This document shows positions 51,003 to 60,485 of a stretch of DNA of 64,000 nucleotides, one piece after another. Both the position numbers and the translations under genes were made by a program. How positions within the stretch are numbered: position 1 is the first letter of the stretch; every line of letters begins with the position of its first letter. Under the pieces are notes generated by a model, which was not told the DNA's origin, did no database searches, and saw nothing but the letters and a program-made list of their open reading frames with translations. The stretch lies in assembly GCA_964522165.1 (NCBI GenBank), contig CAZFVV010000005.1:16114-80113 (forward strand), in the 5' to 3' direction. Source of the stretch: JABWBP01 sp964522165. Lineage in GTDB: Bacteria > Calditrichota > Calditrichia > RBG-13-44-9 > J075.

Positions 51003-52097
51003 TTAATTTTCCAAAACACCAATAATAAAGTTCGCATATTTAAGATGGCCTGAATTGTTGAAATGGTCATCAGGAAGTTCCATGTAATCATCGATGGTCA
51101 AAAAAGTTGGGACGAAAGGGTTAAATTCTGGTAACAATAGAAGACTATTCCTGACACTATTCATTGTAGTTTCTAGTTTAGGATGAGGGGTGATCAAAAA
51201 AAGAAAAAACCGTACACCATGTTTATTGGCAGCCTTTTTTATCCTATCTAATGAGTCTTCTGTATATTTCATAAAATGTTGTTTTTCACTTTCGTCTTTG
51301 GATTCTTTCATCGCTTTGAGAAAGCGCCAAAGTCTTTTCCCCACGACAGTGTTCATCATTATATGTTTAATTTTATTTTTTAAATTATAAGGCACGTAAT
51401 ATTGATAATAGTAACGATGATACGATTCGGAAAGCGATAAATGGTTGCCATGCTCATCAAAAGCATAAAGCCAGCCGGCATTTGTTATATACCACAAATT
51501 CTTGTAGGGCAACATAGGATCGGACATATTTTGTATATCATTTCCTAAGTAAAGCATTACCACGGCAAAATCCGGTTTTAGTAAGGGTATAAATTTTTCA
51601 GCCAAATATGCATACTGCGTAGGACCGGTACCCGGTATGCCAGTGTTAAAAGTCAAATAACCGCGGCTCTGGATTATATCAACAAAACAGTTTTTTAAAG
51701 GTTTGGCAGATGCTCCCCAAACAAATGAATCACCAAGAAACAGTATTTTTTTCTTATCGCTCGAGCTATTGTTAAATTCAGAACTTCTGAAGCCATCAGA
51801 ATTTATGCTTACACCATCACCATATCTGCCATCTTTCCAGGAATAGTCCGGATCGGCTTTAAATACGCCTTCGCAATCTGTAGAAAATGGAGTAGGAGTA
51901 TACAATTCTAATTTCTCAAAATTATCCACATACTTTTTCGCCGGTAAATCTAATCCGGTTTTTTCGCCAATTAACCTAAGAAAGATTTCTACACTAAAGA
52001 TTAAAACTGTGAAAGCGACAAGTAGGAATAGAACTATTGTCAGGGTGGGATTTGTGTTGAATCGATTAGTCTCATTAAATTTGTTTGGCTTCTTCAT
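51003..52097 (-). CDS. Membrane-anchored SGNH/GDSL hydrolase-like protein
   Basis: A 364-residue protein with one N-terminal membrane helix (about residues 19-41) and an extracytoplasmic SGNH fold. Block I is ILFLGDSFVWG, with the nucleophile Ser; MLYLGNDIQ is the Asn block; the C-terminal DDHFNNSGHLKYA has the Asp and His of the triad. Such proteins add or remove acetyl groups on polysaccharides. It is the last gene of the minus-strand polysaccharide operon. GGGAGAG before ATG 52097 supports this start; an ATG 15 bases further upstream has no ribosome site of its own. Confidence 0.82.
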   Translation of the reverse strand: MKKPNKFNETNRFNTNPTLTIVLFLLVAFTVLIFSVEIFLRLIGEKTGLDLPAKKYVDNFEKLELYTPTPFSTDCEGVFKADPDYSWKDGRYGDGVSINSDGFRSSEFNNSSSDKKKILFLGDSFVWGASAKPLKNCFVDIIQSRGYLTFNTGIPGTGPTQYAYLAEKFIPLLKPDFAVVMLYLGNDIQNMSDPMLPYKNLWYITNAGWLYAFDEHGNHLSLSESYHRYYYQYYVPYNLKNKIKHIMMNTVVGKRLWRFLKAMKESKDESEKQHFMKYTEDSLDRIKKAANKHGVRFFLFLITPHPKLETTMNSVRNSLLLLPEFNPFVPTFLTIDDYMELPDDHFNNSGHLKYANFIIGVLEN

Positions 52098-52120
52098 GTT
52101 TCTCTCTCCCATAGGAGACT

Positions 52121-53245
52121 TTAATGAAGCATGTTTGTCAACAATTTACGGCTTAAATTAATATTGAAATTTTTTAAACTTTTAACAGCTTCATTGGAAA
52201 TTTTTTTAAGGTTTGAACGATCTTCATCAAGATTTACAAGAATATCAATGATATCTGAATAGGATTTATAAGGTATAACCTGATTTTCTATCTCCGATAA
52301 AGGGATATAATCGGAAGGTAAAATGACCGGTTTTGCAAAGGACAAGGCTAAAAATGACACCCCTGTTTCTTTAGTCATACCATATATTTCAATTTGGCCT
52401 TCGTCATTTTCATATTCCAATTTAAACATCGACAGCAGGATGTCCGCACTTTTCATGTGCATGTCAAATTCATCTTTCGCAATGAATTTATCAAAAACAA
52501 TGATATTGTAACCCTCATTTTTTAACGATTTAGCCTTTTCAACAATATGATGTCCGTAAGAATCATACGGACAACCTAGAAAAACAAAATCAATTTTATC
52601 TGAAATTCGTTTATCTTTGATTACATGTTCAATCAATTCATTGTAATTTCTTTTTTTTGAAATCACTCCCGGTACAATAACTTTTAAGTGGCCGCTGTTT
52701 GATGTGGGATGATTATCAATAAGATCAACATTGGGCATACAAAATGGAATATATACAATATGTTTATCCGTTCTCCCGGTTAGGAAAGAAAAAACATTGC
52801 TTCCGACAACTGAAAAAGTGTGCGTCCTTTTTACGATTAAACGCCTGATGATTGTTTTGATAAAAGGTTTTAAATGAAATTTGAGCCTTGGGAACAACCA
52901 ACTGTTGACTTCATGAATTGTTAAAATATATTTAAAATCATTCGTCACCGTTAAATACAAAAAATGTGTTAGCAAACGAAAGGATTCTGGTTCATCAAAT
53001 ATAACCAAATCGGAGGTTGTGATTAAATGAATACAGTCGAGATATGATTTATTACTTTTGACTTTGAACAGATTAAATTTCAGTCCTTCAAGCAGTTCCA
53101 AATTTAACATTTTTTCGATATCAGAGTCGCTCATTACATTGAAACTACAGTTGGTGTTTTTTAGACATAAGAGAATGCTTTCGACGTAACAGTAATGATT
53201 TTTTTGGAAAGATATTATTGTTACTGTTTTTGTCCGCTCTTCCAT
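52121..53245 (-). CDS. Glycosyltransferase (GT-B fold, group 1-like)
   Basis: A 374-residue probable glycosyltransferase. The GT-B signature is incomplete: VIVPGVISKKRNYNELIEHV opens the second domain, IDFVFLGCPYDSYG follows, and MTKETGVSFLALSFAKPVILPSDYIPLSEI resembles the donor-binding region with its Glu. The N-terminal half is diverged. It starts two bases after the upstream transferase gene, so the two are cotranslated. The sugar donor and acceptor are unknown. Confidence 0.7.
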   Translation of the reverse strand: MEERTKTVTIISFQKNHYCYVESILLCLKNTNCSFNVMSDSDIEKMLNLELLEGLKFNLFKVKSNKSYLDCIHLITTSDLVIFDEPESFRLLTHFLYLTVTNDFKYILTIHEVNSWLFPRLKFHLKPFIKTIIRRLIVKRTHTFSVVGSNVFSFLTGRTDKHIVYIPFCMPNVDLIDNHPTSNSGHLKVIVPGVISKKRNYNELIEHVIKDKRISDKIDFVFLGCPYDSYGHHIVEKAKSLKNEGYNIIVFDKFIAKDEFDMHMKSADILLSMFKLEYENDEGQIEIYGMTKETGVSFLALSFAKPVILPSDYIPLSEIENQVIPYKSYSDIIDILVNLDEDRSNLKKISNEAVKSLKNFNINLSRKLLTNMLH

Positions 53246-53247
53246 AT

Positions 53248-54462
53248 TTAGTATCTTTTAGTTTTTTCAAATGCCAGCAATTCTTTATAGATATCTTCCA
53301 GTTTTTTAGAGATATACTGCCAGTCATATTTCTTTTCTACAAGTGTACGCGCATTTTCTGATATCTGCCCCCAAAGCTTAGGGGAATGATAAAGATCAAC
53401 AATACTATCAGCGATTTGCTTTGGTGTATCTGCGATGAAAATATTGTGTTGATTTTTGACATCTAATCCTTCGCTGCCTAAACTTGTGGAAACCACTGGA
53501 GTCCCAAATGCCATTGACTCAAGAATTTTTAATCTTGAACCGCCACCGGCCCTCAACGGCACGACAGAAACGAAGGTCTCTTTATAATAAGGGCTTACGT
53601 CGGCCACATTGGCTTTGACCCGGATTGTGGGATTCTGATCCAGTTGTAGAATCTCGGGTGTAGGATTGCTTCCCACAATTGTTAACGTCATATCCGGTAT
53701 GCGTTTCTTTACGATGGGTAGTATTTCATTTACTAAATATATAGCGGCATCTACATTGGGTTCGTAAGCCATCGAACCCACATATAACATATTCAATTCT
53801 CGTTGCTCATACGGATACGGTTTACATTGAGTCGTATCTACCCCATTGGGGACAATCGCGACATTCAAAGTGGAATTCATTAACTTTAAAAAATTTTTTT
53901 CCACCTCAGACACGACAATGGATTGATCGAAATGTTCAGCAATTTTTGGCTCCCAGGACAACATGGGAAACCAGGTTAAAAAAAACATGATCTTTTTCGA
54001 AAGTTTTCTTTCTTGTTTGTAAAGCCTATAGAATTGGATAAAGGATATGTTGTGAAATGTCAAAACGGTTTTTGCCGTGGTTTTAGTGCTCAAATATTTT
54101 AAGTTTCCGGCACTTGTTGAATGTTCAAATTGTATTATGTCAAAATCATTTTTACTTGTAACATCATACAACAATTGACCGAATTCTCTTGATTCATAGT
54201 GTTTGTTATCAAAGGGAATCCCCCTAAAAAATCTCCCTGTGACCTGTGGTATCTGCAACAACTTAGGTGGCTTATCGGACGATGCGAAATGTATTGTTCT
54301 GCAATATTTCTTTAATTCGGATAAATCTAAGTCGTCATATTTTATTGAGAGCATTTCAATCTCATTTGTTACTGATAAATACTTAATCAGGTTAAAAGTT
54401 CTGATGGATTCCCCCGAATATGGTGGATAAGGCAATGTTGGACAAACCATTAATATCTTCAC
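53248..54462 (-). CDS. Glycosyltransferase family 4
   Basis: A 404-residue GT-B enzyme of the polysaccharide locus. MKILMVCPTLPYPPYSGESIRTFNL is the typical start. MLYVGSMAYEPNVDAAIYLVNEILP, LTIVGSNPTPEI and VSVVPLRAGGGSRLKILESMAFGTPVVST follow, with the donor-binding Glu. SLGSEGLDV and the C-terminal helix complete the fold. It transfers an unknown sugar onto the lipid-linked repeat at the inner membrane face. Confidence 0.9.
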   Translation of the reverse strand: MKILMVCPTLPYPPYSGESIRTFNLIKYLSVTNEIEMLSIKYDDLDLSELKKYCRTIHFASSDKPPKLLQIPQVTGRFFRGIPFDNKHYESREFGQLLYDVTSKNDFDIIQFEHSTSAGNLKYLSTKTTAKTVLTFHNISFIQFYRLYKQERKLSKKIMFFLTWFPMLSWEPKIAEHFDQSIVVSEVEKNFLKLMNSTLNVAIVPNGVDTTQCKPYPYEQRELNMLYVGSMAYEPNVDAAIYLVNEILPIVKKRIPDMTLTIVGSNPTPEILQLDQNPTIRVKANVADVSPYYKETFVSVVPLRAGGGSRLKILESMAFGTPVVSTSLGSEGLDVKNQHNIFIADTPKQIADSIVDLYHSPKLWGQISENARTLVEKKYDWQYISKKLEDIYKELLAFEKTKRY

Positions 54463-54480
54463 TTTAGCTTCCCCTCAAAG

Positions 54481-55932
54481 CTATTTACTTAATTGGTGCC
54501 GTTTCATGCCGACTAGAAAGTTCAAAATATCGACCTTTGTTACTATTGAAGAACTCCAGGAGAGAATTAAAAAGAAAAGTATTAAGCATAGTTTCAAATA
54601 GGTGGAATTATCACCTAAAACTATATACGGGACACTGCAGACAAGGAATACAATGAAAGGTTTCAAATATACCCATGGCTTGACGTTGATACCGCTTTTC
54701 ATCAGGTAAAATATATATATTGGATTTGTGGCAGCACGGGCTAATAATGTCGAATAGACCGCCCCCATAAATCCCCAAACAGGAATCATTATTAAATTTC
54801 CGATAATATGGATAATAACATCAACTGCATTAATTTTTACTGGCTTGTCTGATTGACCCAGTGCTACTAAAGAGGTTCCAAGTATATTTCCAATCATAAA
54901 AATGCATAAGCCGATCATTAATAGAGACAATGCCGGGGCACTTTCCAGATATTGCTTAGAGAATAAAATCTGAATTATATCTTCTCTAAATAATAGAGCT
55001 AAAAGGGTGGCGAATATGATCACAAATGTTACCAAACGAAGTGAATGATTTAGAATTTTTGTTGCCTCAAAATATTTTTTTTGTGCAAAGAGTTCTGACA
55101 TGTGAGGGAAAAATACGGAAATAAATGATTCACCCATTCGGATACCGCTATCTGGTAGTTTTGAAGCAATATCATAATTTGCAACTCCAATAGGACTCAT
55201 CATTGCTCCGATCATAATTCTATCAATTCTTGTGAAGATCACCGTAAGAATGCTGTTTAAGCCCAGAGGGAAACCAAATGTAAAAATTTCTTTGTATATT
55301 TCTACATTTAAATTAATACGCTTTTTAACAGGGATTACAAAAAATTGAAACATACTTGAGACTGTTAGTGAAAATAGGAAGGCATACATTAATCCCAAGA
55401 TACCCATTTCAAGGGAAATTAACAATAATACTATTAGTGATAGCTTGATTAAACCGTCTAGGATCTGAGAAATTGCCATTTTCTTATATTGATGAAATGC
55501 TTTTAAGATACTAAATAGAAAATAATTACAGCTCTCTAACATGAAAAACAAAGGAATGAAAATTAGGAAATGGTTTAACTTTGTAAAGTTAAAAATGTAT
55601 TTGAATAAAGGACTAAATAAAAATATTAGTATACTCATTATGATCATGATGAGTAATTGATAGGTAAGTGCAACATTCGTTATCATAACTTTCCGACTAT
55701 TTTCGGCACTTGAAATCAGTTTAATTATTGCATTTTTTTCAATGATTAGATTACCAATGCCACCTAATAATCCAGCAATTATTAGGATAAGAATAAATTC
55801 CCCAAAATGCTCTTTAGATACATAGCGAACAGCTATCATGAGAGAAAACATTCCTAATACTATATTGAAAAAGGTGCCAATAGTTGTAGCAGCTAAACCC
55901 CTTATAAATCGATAAAGTATAGGTTTGTCCAT
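54481..55932 (-). CDS. Polysaccharide flippase (Wzx/MATE-like)
   Basis: A 483-residue membrane protein with about twelve helices. It belongs to the MATE-like polysaccharide exporters that turn lipid-linked repeat units to the periplasmic side. The start FIRGLAATTIGTFFNIVLGMFSLMIAVRYVSKEHFGEFIL and the stretch FGFPLGLNSILTVIFTRIDRIMIGAMMSP are typical of the family. The polymerase/ligase gene ends one base before it starts, so the pair is tightly coupled. Confidence 0.9.
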   Translation of the reverse strand: MDKPILYRFIRGLAATTIGTFFNIVLGMFSLMIAVRYVSKEHFGEFILILIIAGLLGGIGNLIIEKNAIIKLISSAENSRKVMITNVALTYQLLIMIIMSILIFLFSPLFKYIFNFTKLNHFLIFIPLFFMLESCNYFLFSILKAFHQYKKMAISQILDGLIKLSLIVLLLISLEMGILGLMYAFLFSLTVSSMFQFFVIPVKKRINLNVEIYKEIFTFGFPLGLNSILTVIFTRIDRIMIGAMMSPIGVANYDIASKLPDSGIRMGESFISVFFPHMSELFAQKKYFEATKILNHSLRLVTFVIIFATLLALLFREDIIQILFSKQYLESAPALSLLMIGLCIFMIGNILGTSLVALGQSDKPVKINAVDVIIHIIGNLIMIPVWGFMGAVYSTLLARAATNPIYIFYLMKSGINVKPWVYLKPFIVFLVCSVPYIVLGDNSTYLKLCLILFFLILSWSSSIVTKVDILNFLVGMKRHQLSK

Positions 55933-57390
55933 TTAAATGGGCACTTTCCCGTTATCAATTTTAGCTATCGATTCGGATAATCCAATAACAGTTGAGAACA
56001 CAACTATTGATTCCCACTCCATGAAGACCGGCATAATAAACGCACTCCAAACAAACCCAAACACGCCAAGCGTGGAGCCGATAATTGCTGCTTTTGACAA
56101 ATTGTCTCCCACTCTTTTCCAATTAGAAAACCCTCTTTTAAGGAAACCTATATAGAACCACAAAAAAGGTATAAAACCAATTAATCCTAACTTTAGTAAT
56201 ATAAAAAGATACGCGTTATGTATATACCATGTGAGGGTATCTTCTATTCCGAATATTGGTGGTCTGTAATGATTGCCAATACCAATACCGAATAATGGAT
56301 GCTCAATAATAGTTCTAATTGCATATTTGTTCTCCGTATAACGCCATTCAAGAGATTCGCTTTGAGTCCATACATTCCCGACGAAAAGCGACGTAAATCG
56401 TTCGGAAATTGCATTCATAGTGTTATTGGAGTTTTCAACTGTATTCGAGAAAACTATGATGAAAGATAATGTGAACATAAAAATTGATATGAACATAGCT
56501 ACCAATCGTCTTCTACCCTTCTTTGATAGTATAAGAATAAAAACACCTAAAGATAATATAATTGAAATCCAATAACTTCTGATATATGTCAATAAATTGC
56601 CTATTCCCAAGATGATACATAAATAAAAAGACCAGGATTTCAAGAGAGGTTTGTATCTAATAAATACTGTTACACACACTGCAATTAAAAATAAAATAAA
56701 AATCAGAGTTCTTCCGGGGGGAAGCATTCTTATTGCTTCATAGGTCTGCTCAATTTCCATTACAGCAGCTTTTTCAACTCTTCCGGCGAGTAATATGACC
56801 GAATCACCAAGCATTGCTTGTATAACCATAACTATAGTCACAAAAAATGCAATTGCAAATAATCCGATTATTAAGAATCTAATTTGTTTTTTCTTCCGAA
56901 TTAGATTTGTGACGACAAAAAAGAGGAGAGAATAGGAAAATTCACGTAGTTTTCCCGTAACAACATGTAATTCTATATTATAATAGTAAAGAGAAATAAA
57001 TGCCGATAATAAAACTGCAAGATAGAACAATAATAGAGGCTTATCTAACGGAGTTTTAATAAGAGTAGAACTCCTATCCACAATTAAATTCAGAGGTATC
57101 ATAAATAGTAAAGTTAAAAGGAAAGCATCTGCTATATGAATACTCCCAAAACCTATTCGAATCACCGGCAATTCATTTGAATAGAATATACTCGAAATCA
57201 AAAATACTATAGCGAGGACACCAATTTCTGGCCTGGTTTTTAAAACAAAAAAAATAGGAAAAACACTAATGATCACTATTGATAAAATTGGGGATATAAA
57301 AAAAAGGACACCTGCAAATAAAGTTATTATAATAGAGAGTAGGAAATTATCATTTCGATAATATTTTTTATGAATTGTATTAAATTTCAT
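55933..57390 (-). CDS. O-antigen polymerase/ligase-type membrane protein
   Basis: A 485-residue membrane protein with about eleven to twelve hydrophobic segments and one large extracytoplasmic loop (about 330-400, with FTSLFVGNVWTQSESLEWRYTEN and IRTIIEHPLFGIGIGNHYRPP). This is the Wzy/WaaL pattern: polymerise repeats or join the chain to its acceptor. The two roles cannot be separated by sequence alone. The ATG at 57390 lacks a good ribosome site. The flippase gene follows directly. Confidence 0.85.
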   Translation of the reverse strand: MKFNTIHKKYYRNDNFLLSIIITLFAGVLFFISPILSIVIISVFPIFFVLKTRPEIGVLAIVFLISSIFYSNELPVIRIGFGSIHIADAFLLTLLFMIPLNLIVDRSSTLIKTPLDKPLLLFYLAVLLSAFISLYYYNIELHVVTGKLREFSYSLLFFVVTNLIRKKKQIRFLIIGLFAIAFFVTIVMVIQAMLGDSVILLAGRVEKAAVMEIEQTYEAIRMLPPGRTLIFILFLIAVCVTVFIRYKPLLKSWSFYLCIILGIGNLLTYIRSYWISIILSLGVFILILSKKGRRRLVAMFISIFMFTLSFIIVFSNTVENSNNTMNAISERFTSLFVGNVWTQSESLEWRYTENKYAIRTIIEHPLFGIGIGNHYRPPIFGIEDTLTWYIHNAYLFILLKLGLIGFIPFLWFYIGFLKRGFSNWKRVGDNLSKAAIIGSTLGVFGFVWSAFIMPVFMEWESIVVFSTVIGLSESIAKIDNGKVPI

Positions 57391-57461
57391 GATTATCACA
57401 TAATATTATATCTACCACATGGAGTTTAGTCCTAACAATATTTTATTTACTTGGATACATG

Positions 57462-58364
57462 TCAACGATAATGACCTTGCCGAAATTTCCTTGTAGGATT
57501 TAAAAATAATAACTTAAGTTTGTTCAATTGTTCTTGTCTCAAATAGCTAACTAAGCGGTCTGGTACTTCCGGTTTCTTTCTTGATAAGATGCATCCAAAA
57601 TATCCACAAAGCAGTAGCAGACTACCTAGTAGGTATGGTTTATCTATGATTCTATAGATGCTTTTGATGATAAAAAATAGAGGATGATAACCCAATAAAT
57701 AACATTCAATCCCTCTATAAAACCGAGCTTGAAAGATATTCCAACTTCCTGTGCCGGTTTTTCGATGATGAAGCACTTCAATCTCCGGGAACGATCTTAC
57801 CTCCCATCCGTACATTCGTACCATCGCCTCTGCCGCAGCATCCTCTCCACCGATTTTAAGAGGTAAGTAACCTCCTATTTTTTCATAGCATTCTCTTCGA
57901 AAAAACTGGATCGCCCCTTCGACGCTATCTAAACTTATGCGATTTTTGATCCGTAATCCATTGTGGACGGTAAAAATCAAACCGCCGGCTAAACCTAACC
58001 GGGGATATTGATCAAAGTTTTTTAAAACCTCTTCATAATAAGTAGGCTTAAAGGTGATATCCGCATCCAGGTTACCCCAAAAATCATAAGCAAGATTTTT
58101 TAATTTTTCGGAACCAATTTTTATGGCATTTACTTTTGCACCGAAATTCCGATTTTCATTTGACTCTATTCTCACAAATTCAATAAAATTATATAATGCG
58201 GCGTATCGACGGACAATTTCATCGGTGCCATCCGTCGATCCATCGCTGACAATTACCCACTTAGTCGGTAATATTGTCTGAGATATAACTGCCTTTATGG
58301 TTTTCTCAATATACTCTTCTTCGTTACGGGCAGGGGTAATCAGCACATATTTCACTTTCGGCAT
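57462..58364 (-). CDS. Glycosyltransferase family 2
   Basis: A 300-residue GT-A enzyme. VLITPARNEEEYIEKTIKAVISQ at the start, VIVSDGSTDGTDEIV, WGNLDADITFKPTYYEEVL (DxD metal site) and IGGEDAAAEAMVRMYGWEV follow. A hydrophobic stretch near the C-terminus (about 225-260) suggests membrane association. Its start overlaps the aminotransferase gene by 13 bases. Confidence 0.9.
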   Translation of the reverse strand: MPKVKYVLITPARNEEEYIEKTIKAVISQTILPTKWVIVSDGSTDGTDEIVRRYAALYNFIEFVRIESNENRNFGAKVNAIKIGSEKLKNLAYDFWGNLDADITFKPTYYEEVLKNFDQYPRLGLAGGLIFTVHNGLRIKNRISLDSVEGAIQFFRRECYEKIGGYLPLKIGGEDAAAEAMVRMYGWEVRSFPEIEVLHHRKTGTGSWNIFQARFYRGIECYLLGYHPLFFIIKSIYRIIDKPYLLGSLLLLCGYFGCILSRKKPEVPDRLVSYLRQEQLNKLKLLFLNPTRKFRQGHYR

Positions 58365-59503
58365 AGTATATCCTCAGTTGATATCAACATCTCCTCATTT
58401 CTGGTGTATGCAAATATTTTTTCAGCAATATACTCAATTTGTTCTTTTGTTAATTCCGGGAACATCGGAAGAGATAGAATTTCGTTGGATACCTTGATCG
58501 CCTCTGGGAAATCTTGAGGTCTCAGTTTAAGATAAGCATAAGCAGTTAACTGAGGTAGCGCGATCGGATAATGAATACCGGTCGCAATACCGTGCGCTTT
58601 CAAGTGCGCTTGAAGTTTTGCCCGCAGTTCGCTTTTCACCCTCAGCCCATAGAGATGGTAAACTGCCTTGACATTATCCATTTCGACTGGTATGGTTACC
58701 CCCGTGCCTTGCAGGATTTCATTGTATAAAGATGCATTTTTGCGCCGTTTCTCATTCCATTCAGGAAGATAGCGTAATTTTACCCCTAAAATCGCCGCCT
58801 GCAAACCATCCAGGCGGCTGTTCACACCTTCAATCTCATGATTATATTTGTCAATTCTTCCATGATTCGCCAGCATTCGCACCTTGGTAGCGAGGTCATC
58901 ATCATTGGTCACGATTGCGCCGCCGTCCCCGTAGGCGCCCAGATTTTTTCCGGGATAAAAACTAAAACAGGCTGCATTGCCGATGGTACCGATTGGTCTT
59001 CCTTTGTAAACAGCGCCATGGGCCTGCGCCGCATCTTCAATGACCTTTAAACGATATTTGCGCGCTATATCCAGGATGGAATTCATGTCCGCTGGCTGCC
59101 CGTAGAGGTGCACCGGGATAATCGCCCGGGTTCTCTCGGTGATTTTGTCTTCTATTTTGGTGACATCAATATTGAAGGTAGCCGGATTGATATCGACAAA
59201 TACGACTCGCGCTCCGCTCATGGTAATCGCTTCGGAAGTGGCGATAAAGCTGAAAGCAGTGGTTATCACTTCATCCCCGGCTTCGATACCAAATGCTTTT
59301 AGTGCAATAAATAGGGCATCCGTTCCATTGCCAACCCCAATACAATGCTCTGCATTGCAAAAAGCGGCAAACTCGCTCTCGAACCTTTCTAAGTATGGGC
59401 CACCAATGAATGCCGATTCATGGATGACATCTGAAATATTTTTGTCAATTTCATCCTTAATCGTTTCATATTGAGTTCTTAGATCAACGAACGGTATTTT
59501 CAT
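58352..59503 (-). CDS. DegT/DnrJ/EryC1/StrS sugar aminotransferase
   Basis: A 383-residue pyridoxal phosphate enzyme that puts an amino group on a keto nucleotide sugar. IPFVDLRTQYETIKDEID at the start, GVGNGTDALFIALKA for cofactor phosphate, VIEDAAQAHGA with the Asp and SFYPGKNLGAYGDGG with the cofactor-binding Lys are all present. The start at 59503 has a perfect GGAGG; a reading seven codons longer is not needed. With the Gfo/Idh dehydrogenase encoded at 60463-61524 it could make a 3-amino sugar such as those of the WlbA/WlbC type. The acetyltransferase of that route is not in this window. Confidence 0.92.
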   Translation of the reverse strand: MKIPFVDLRTQYETIKDEIDKNISDVIHESAFIGGPYLERFESEFAAFCNAEHCIGVGNGTDALFIALKAFGIEAGDEVITTAFSFIATSEAITMSGARVVFVDINPATFNIDVTKIEDKITERTRAIIPVHLYGQPADMNSILDIARKYRLKVIEDAAQAHGAVYKGRPIGTIGNAACFSFYPGKNLGAYGDGGAIVTNDDDLATKVRMLANHGRIDKYNHEIEGVNSRLDGLQAAILGVKLRYLPEWNEKRRKNASLYNEILQGTGVTIPVEMDNVKAVYHLYGLRVKSELRAKLQAHLKAHGIATGIHYPIALPQLTAYAYLKLRPQDFPEAIKVSNEILSLPMFPELTKEQIEYIAEKIFAYTRNEEMLISTEDILCRK

Positions 59504-60485
59504 CCCGATCCTCCAACAATTCACTCAACTTAGATATCGCGTAGCTATTATCAAATTTAAATCCGATCTTCAATTGCTCAATATTTTGAATTGCCTGGGT
59601 TAACTCGGCTGAATTATGAACCACCCTGATATATCCTAACTCTTCTAATCGTGTATGTAAGTCTTCTTTCATGTCGCTCTTTGCCGGTAACTCGCCATAG
59701 GAATAGTCCCGGGGCATAACAATGAATTTTTTTTGATACTTCAGACACTTGTTGCCGATTCCAGCACTTTCCTGGGTAATAATATACCTGGCATGTTGAA
59801 TATAGCCGTCTATTTCTTCGGCGGAACAGAAATCGAATATCTCCATGCATTCTGATTCATACTTTGTATAACCTGCCTGTACGATTACCTTTTCCGAAAT
59901 AGTGCCTTGCCGAACCAGGCTCTCTACAACCGTTAGCAGTCTCACGAACGGTTCTGTACGGGTACCAAGTGTCACAAATACATGTTTTTCAGCAAAATCA
60001 TTTATTGACGAGGCATTCATATCGTTCAGGATAGGCCCGATATAAGTAGTTTTGCCATGGGTATTTTTCCACTGGGTCAATACCGGATGGCCCAACTTCA
60101 TTAAAAAATTTGCAAACAGGGTTAAATTGTTTACACGTGAGTAGGTTTCAATATAAATGAACCTTATCCTTAACATTTTTGATACAATAAATGGTACCAG
60201 TGCGATTCTGCCGGATCCGGTCGAGATGATATGGCTTGGCTTCTCGGACGTAAAAATCTTGAGAACTTGTGGAAAATGAGAGAAATACGTCCATGGTTTT
60301 TTAAAGTGGGCGAGACCAAGGTAATAGACTCTTTCATTTTGTAAGGCAGATTCGGTTTGTCTGCTTTTAACCGTTACCCAAAAGTGATCATAATTATCAT
60401 AGAATTTTTTTAAATTTAGCAACTGATCAAAATGCCCGCCTGCGTGGCCAATAAGCGCTAATTTAATTTTTCGTTGCTTCTGCAT
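59484..60485 (-). CDS. Fused PssD-PssE (Alg14-Alg13-like) glycosyltransferase
   Basis: A 333-residue protein that joins two usually separate parts. Residues 1-150 resemble PssD/Alg14: LIGHAGGHFDQLLNLKKFY, then HIISTGSGRIALVPFIV and FIYIETYSRV. Residues 160-320 resemble PssE/Alg13: KHVFVTLGTRTEPFVRLLTVVE, VIVQAGYTKYE, YIITQESAGIGNKCL and VMPRDYSYGE. In two-gene systems the first part anchors to the membrane and the second binds the UDP-sugar. The fusion should be a single glucuronosyl- or N-acetylglucosaminyl-type transferase. It overlaps both neighbours by about 20 bases. Confidence 0.85.
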   Translation of the reverse strand: MQKQRKIKLALIGHAGGHFDQLLNLKKFYDNYDHFWVTVKSRQTESALQNERVYYLGLAHFKKPWTYFSHFPQVLKIFTSEKPSHIISTGSGRIALVPFIVSKMLRIRFIYIETYSRVNNLTLFANFLMKLGHPVLTQWKNTHGKTTYIGPILNDMNASSINDFAEKHVFVTLGTRTEPFVRLLTVVESLVRQGTISEKVIVQAGYTKYESECMEIFDFCSAEEIDGYIQHARYIITQESAGIGNKCLKYQKKFIVMPRDYSYGELPAKSDMKEDLHTRLEELGYIRVVHNSAELTQAIQNIEQLKIGFKFDNSYAISKLSELLEDRDENTVR

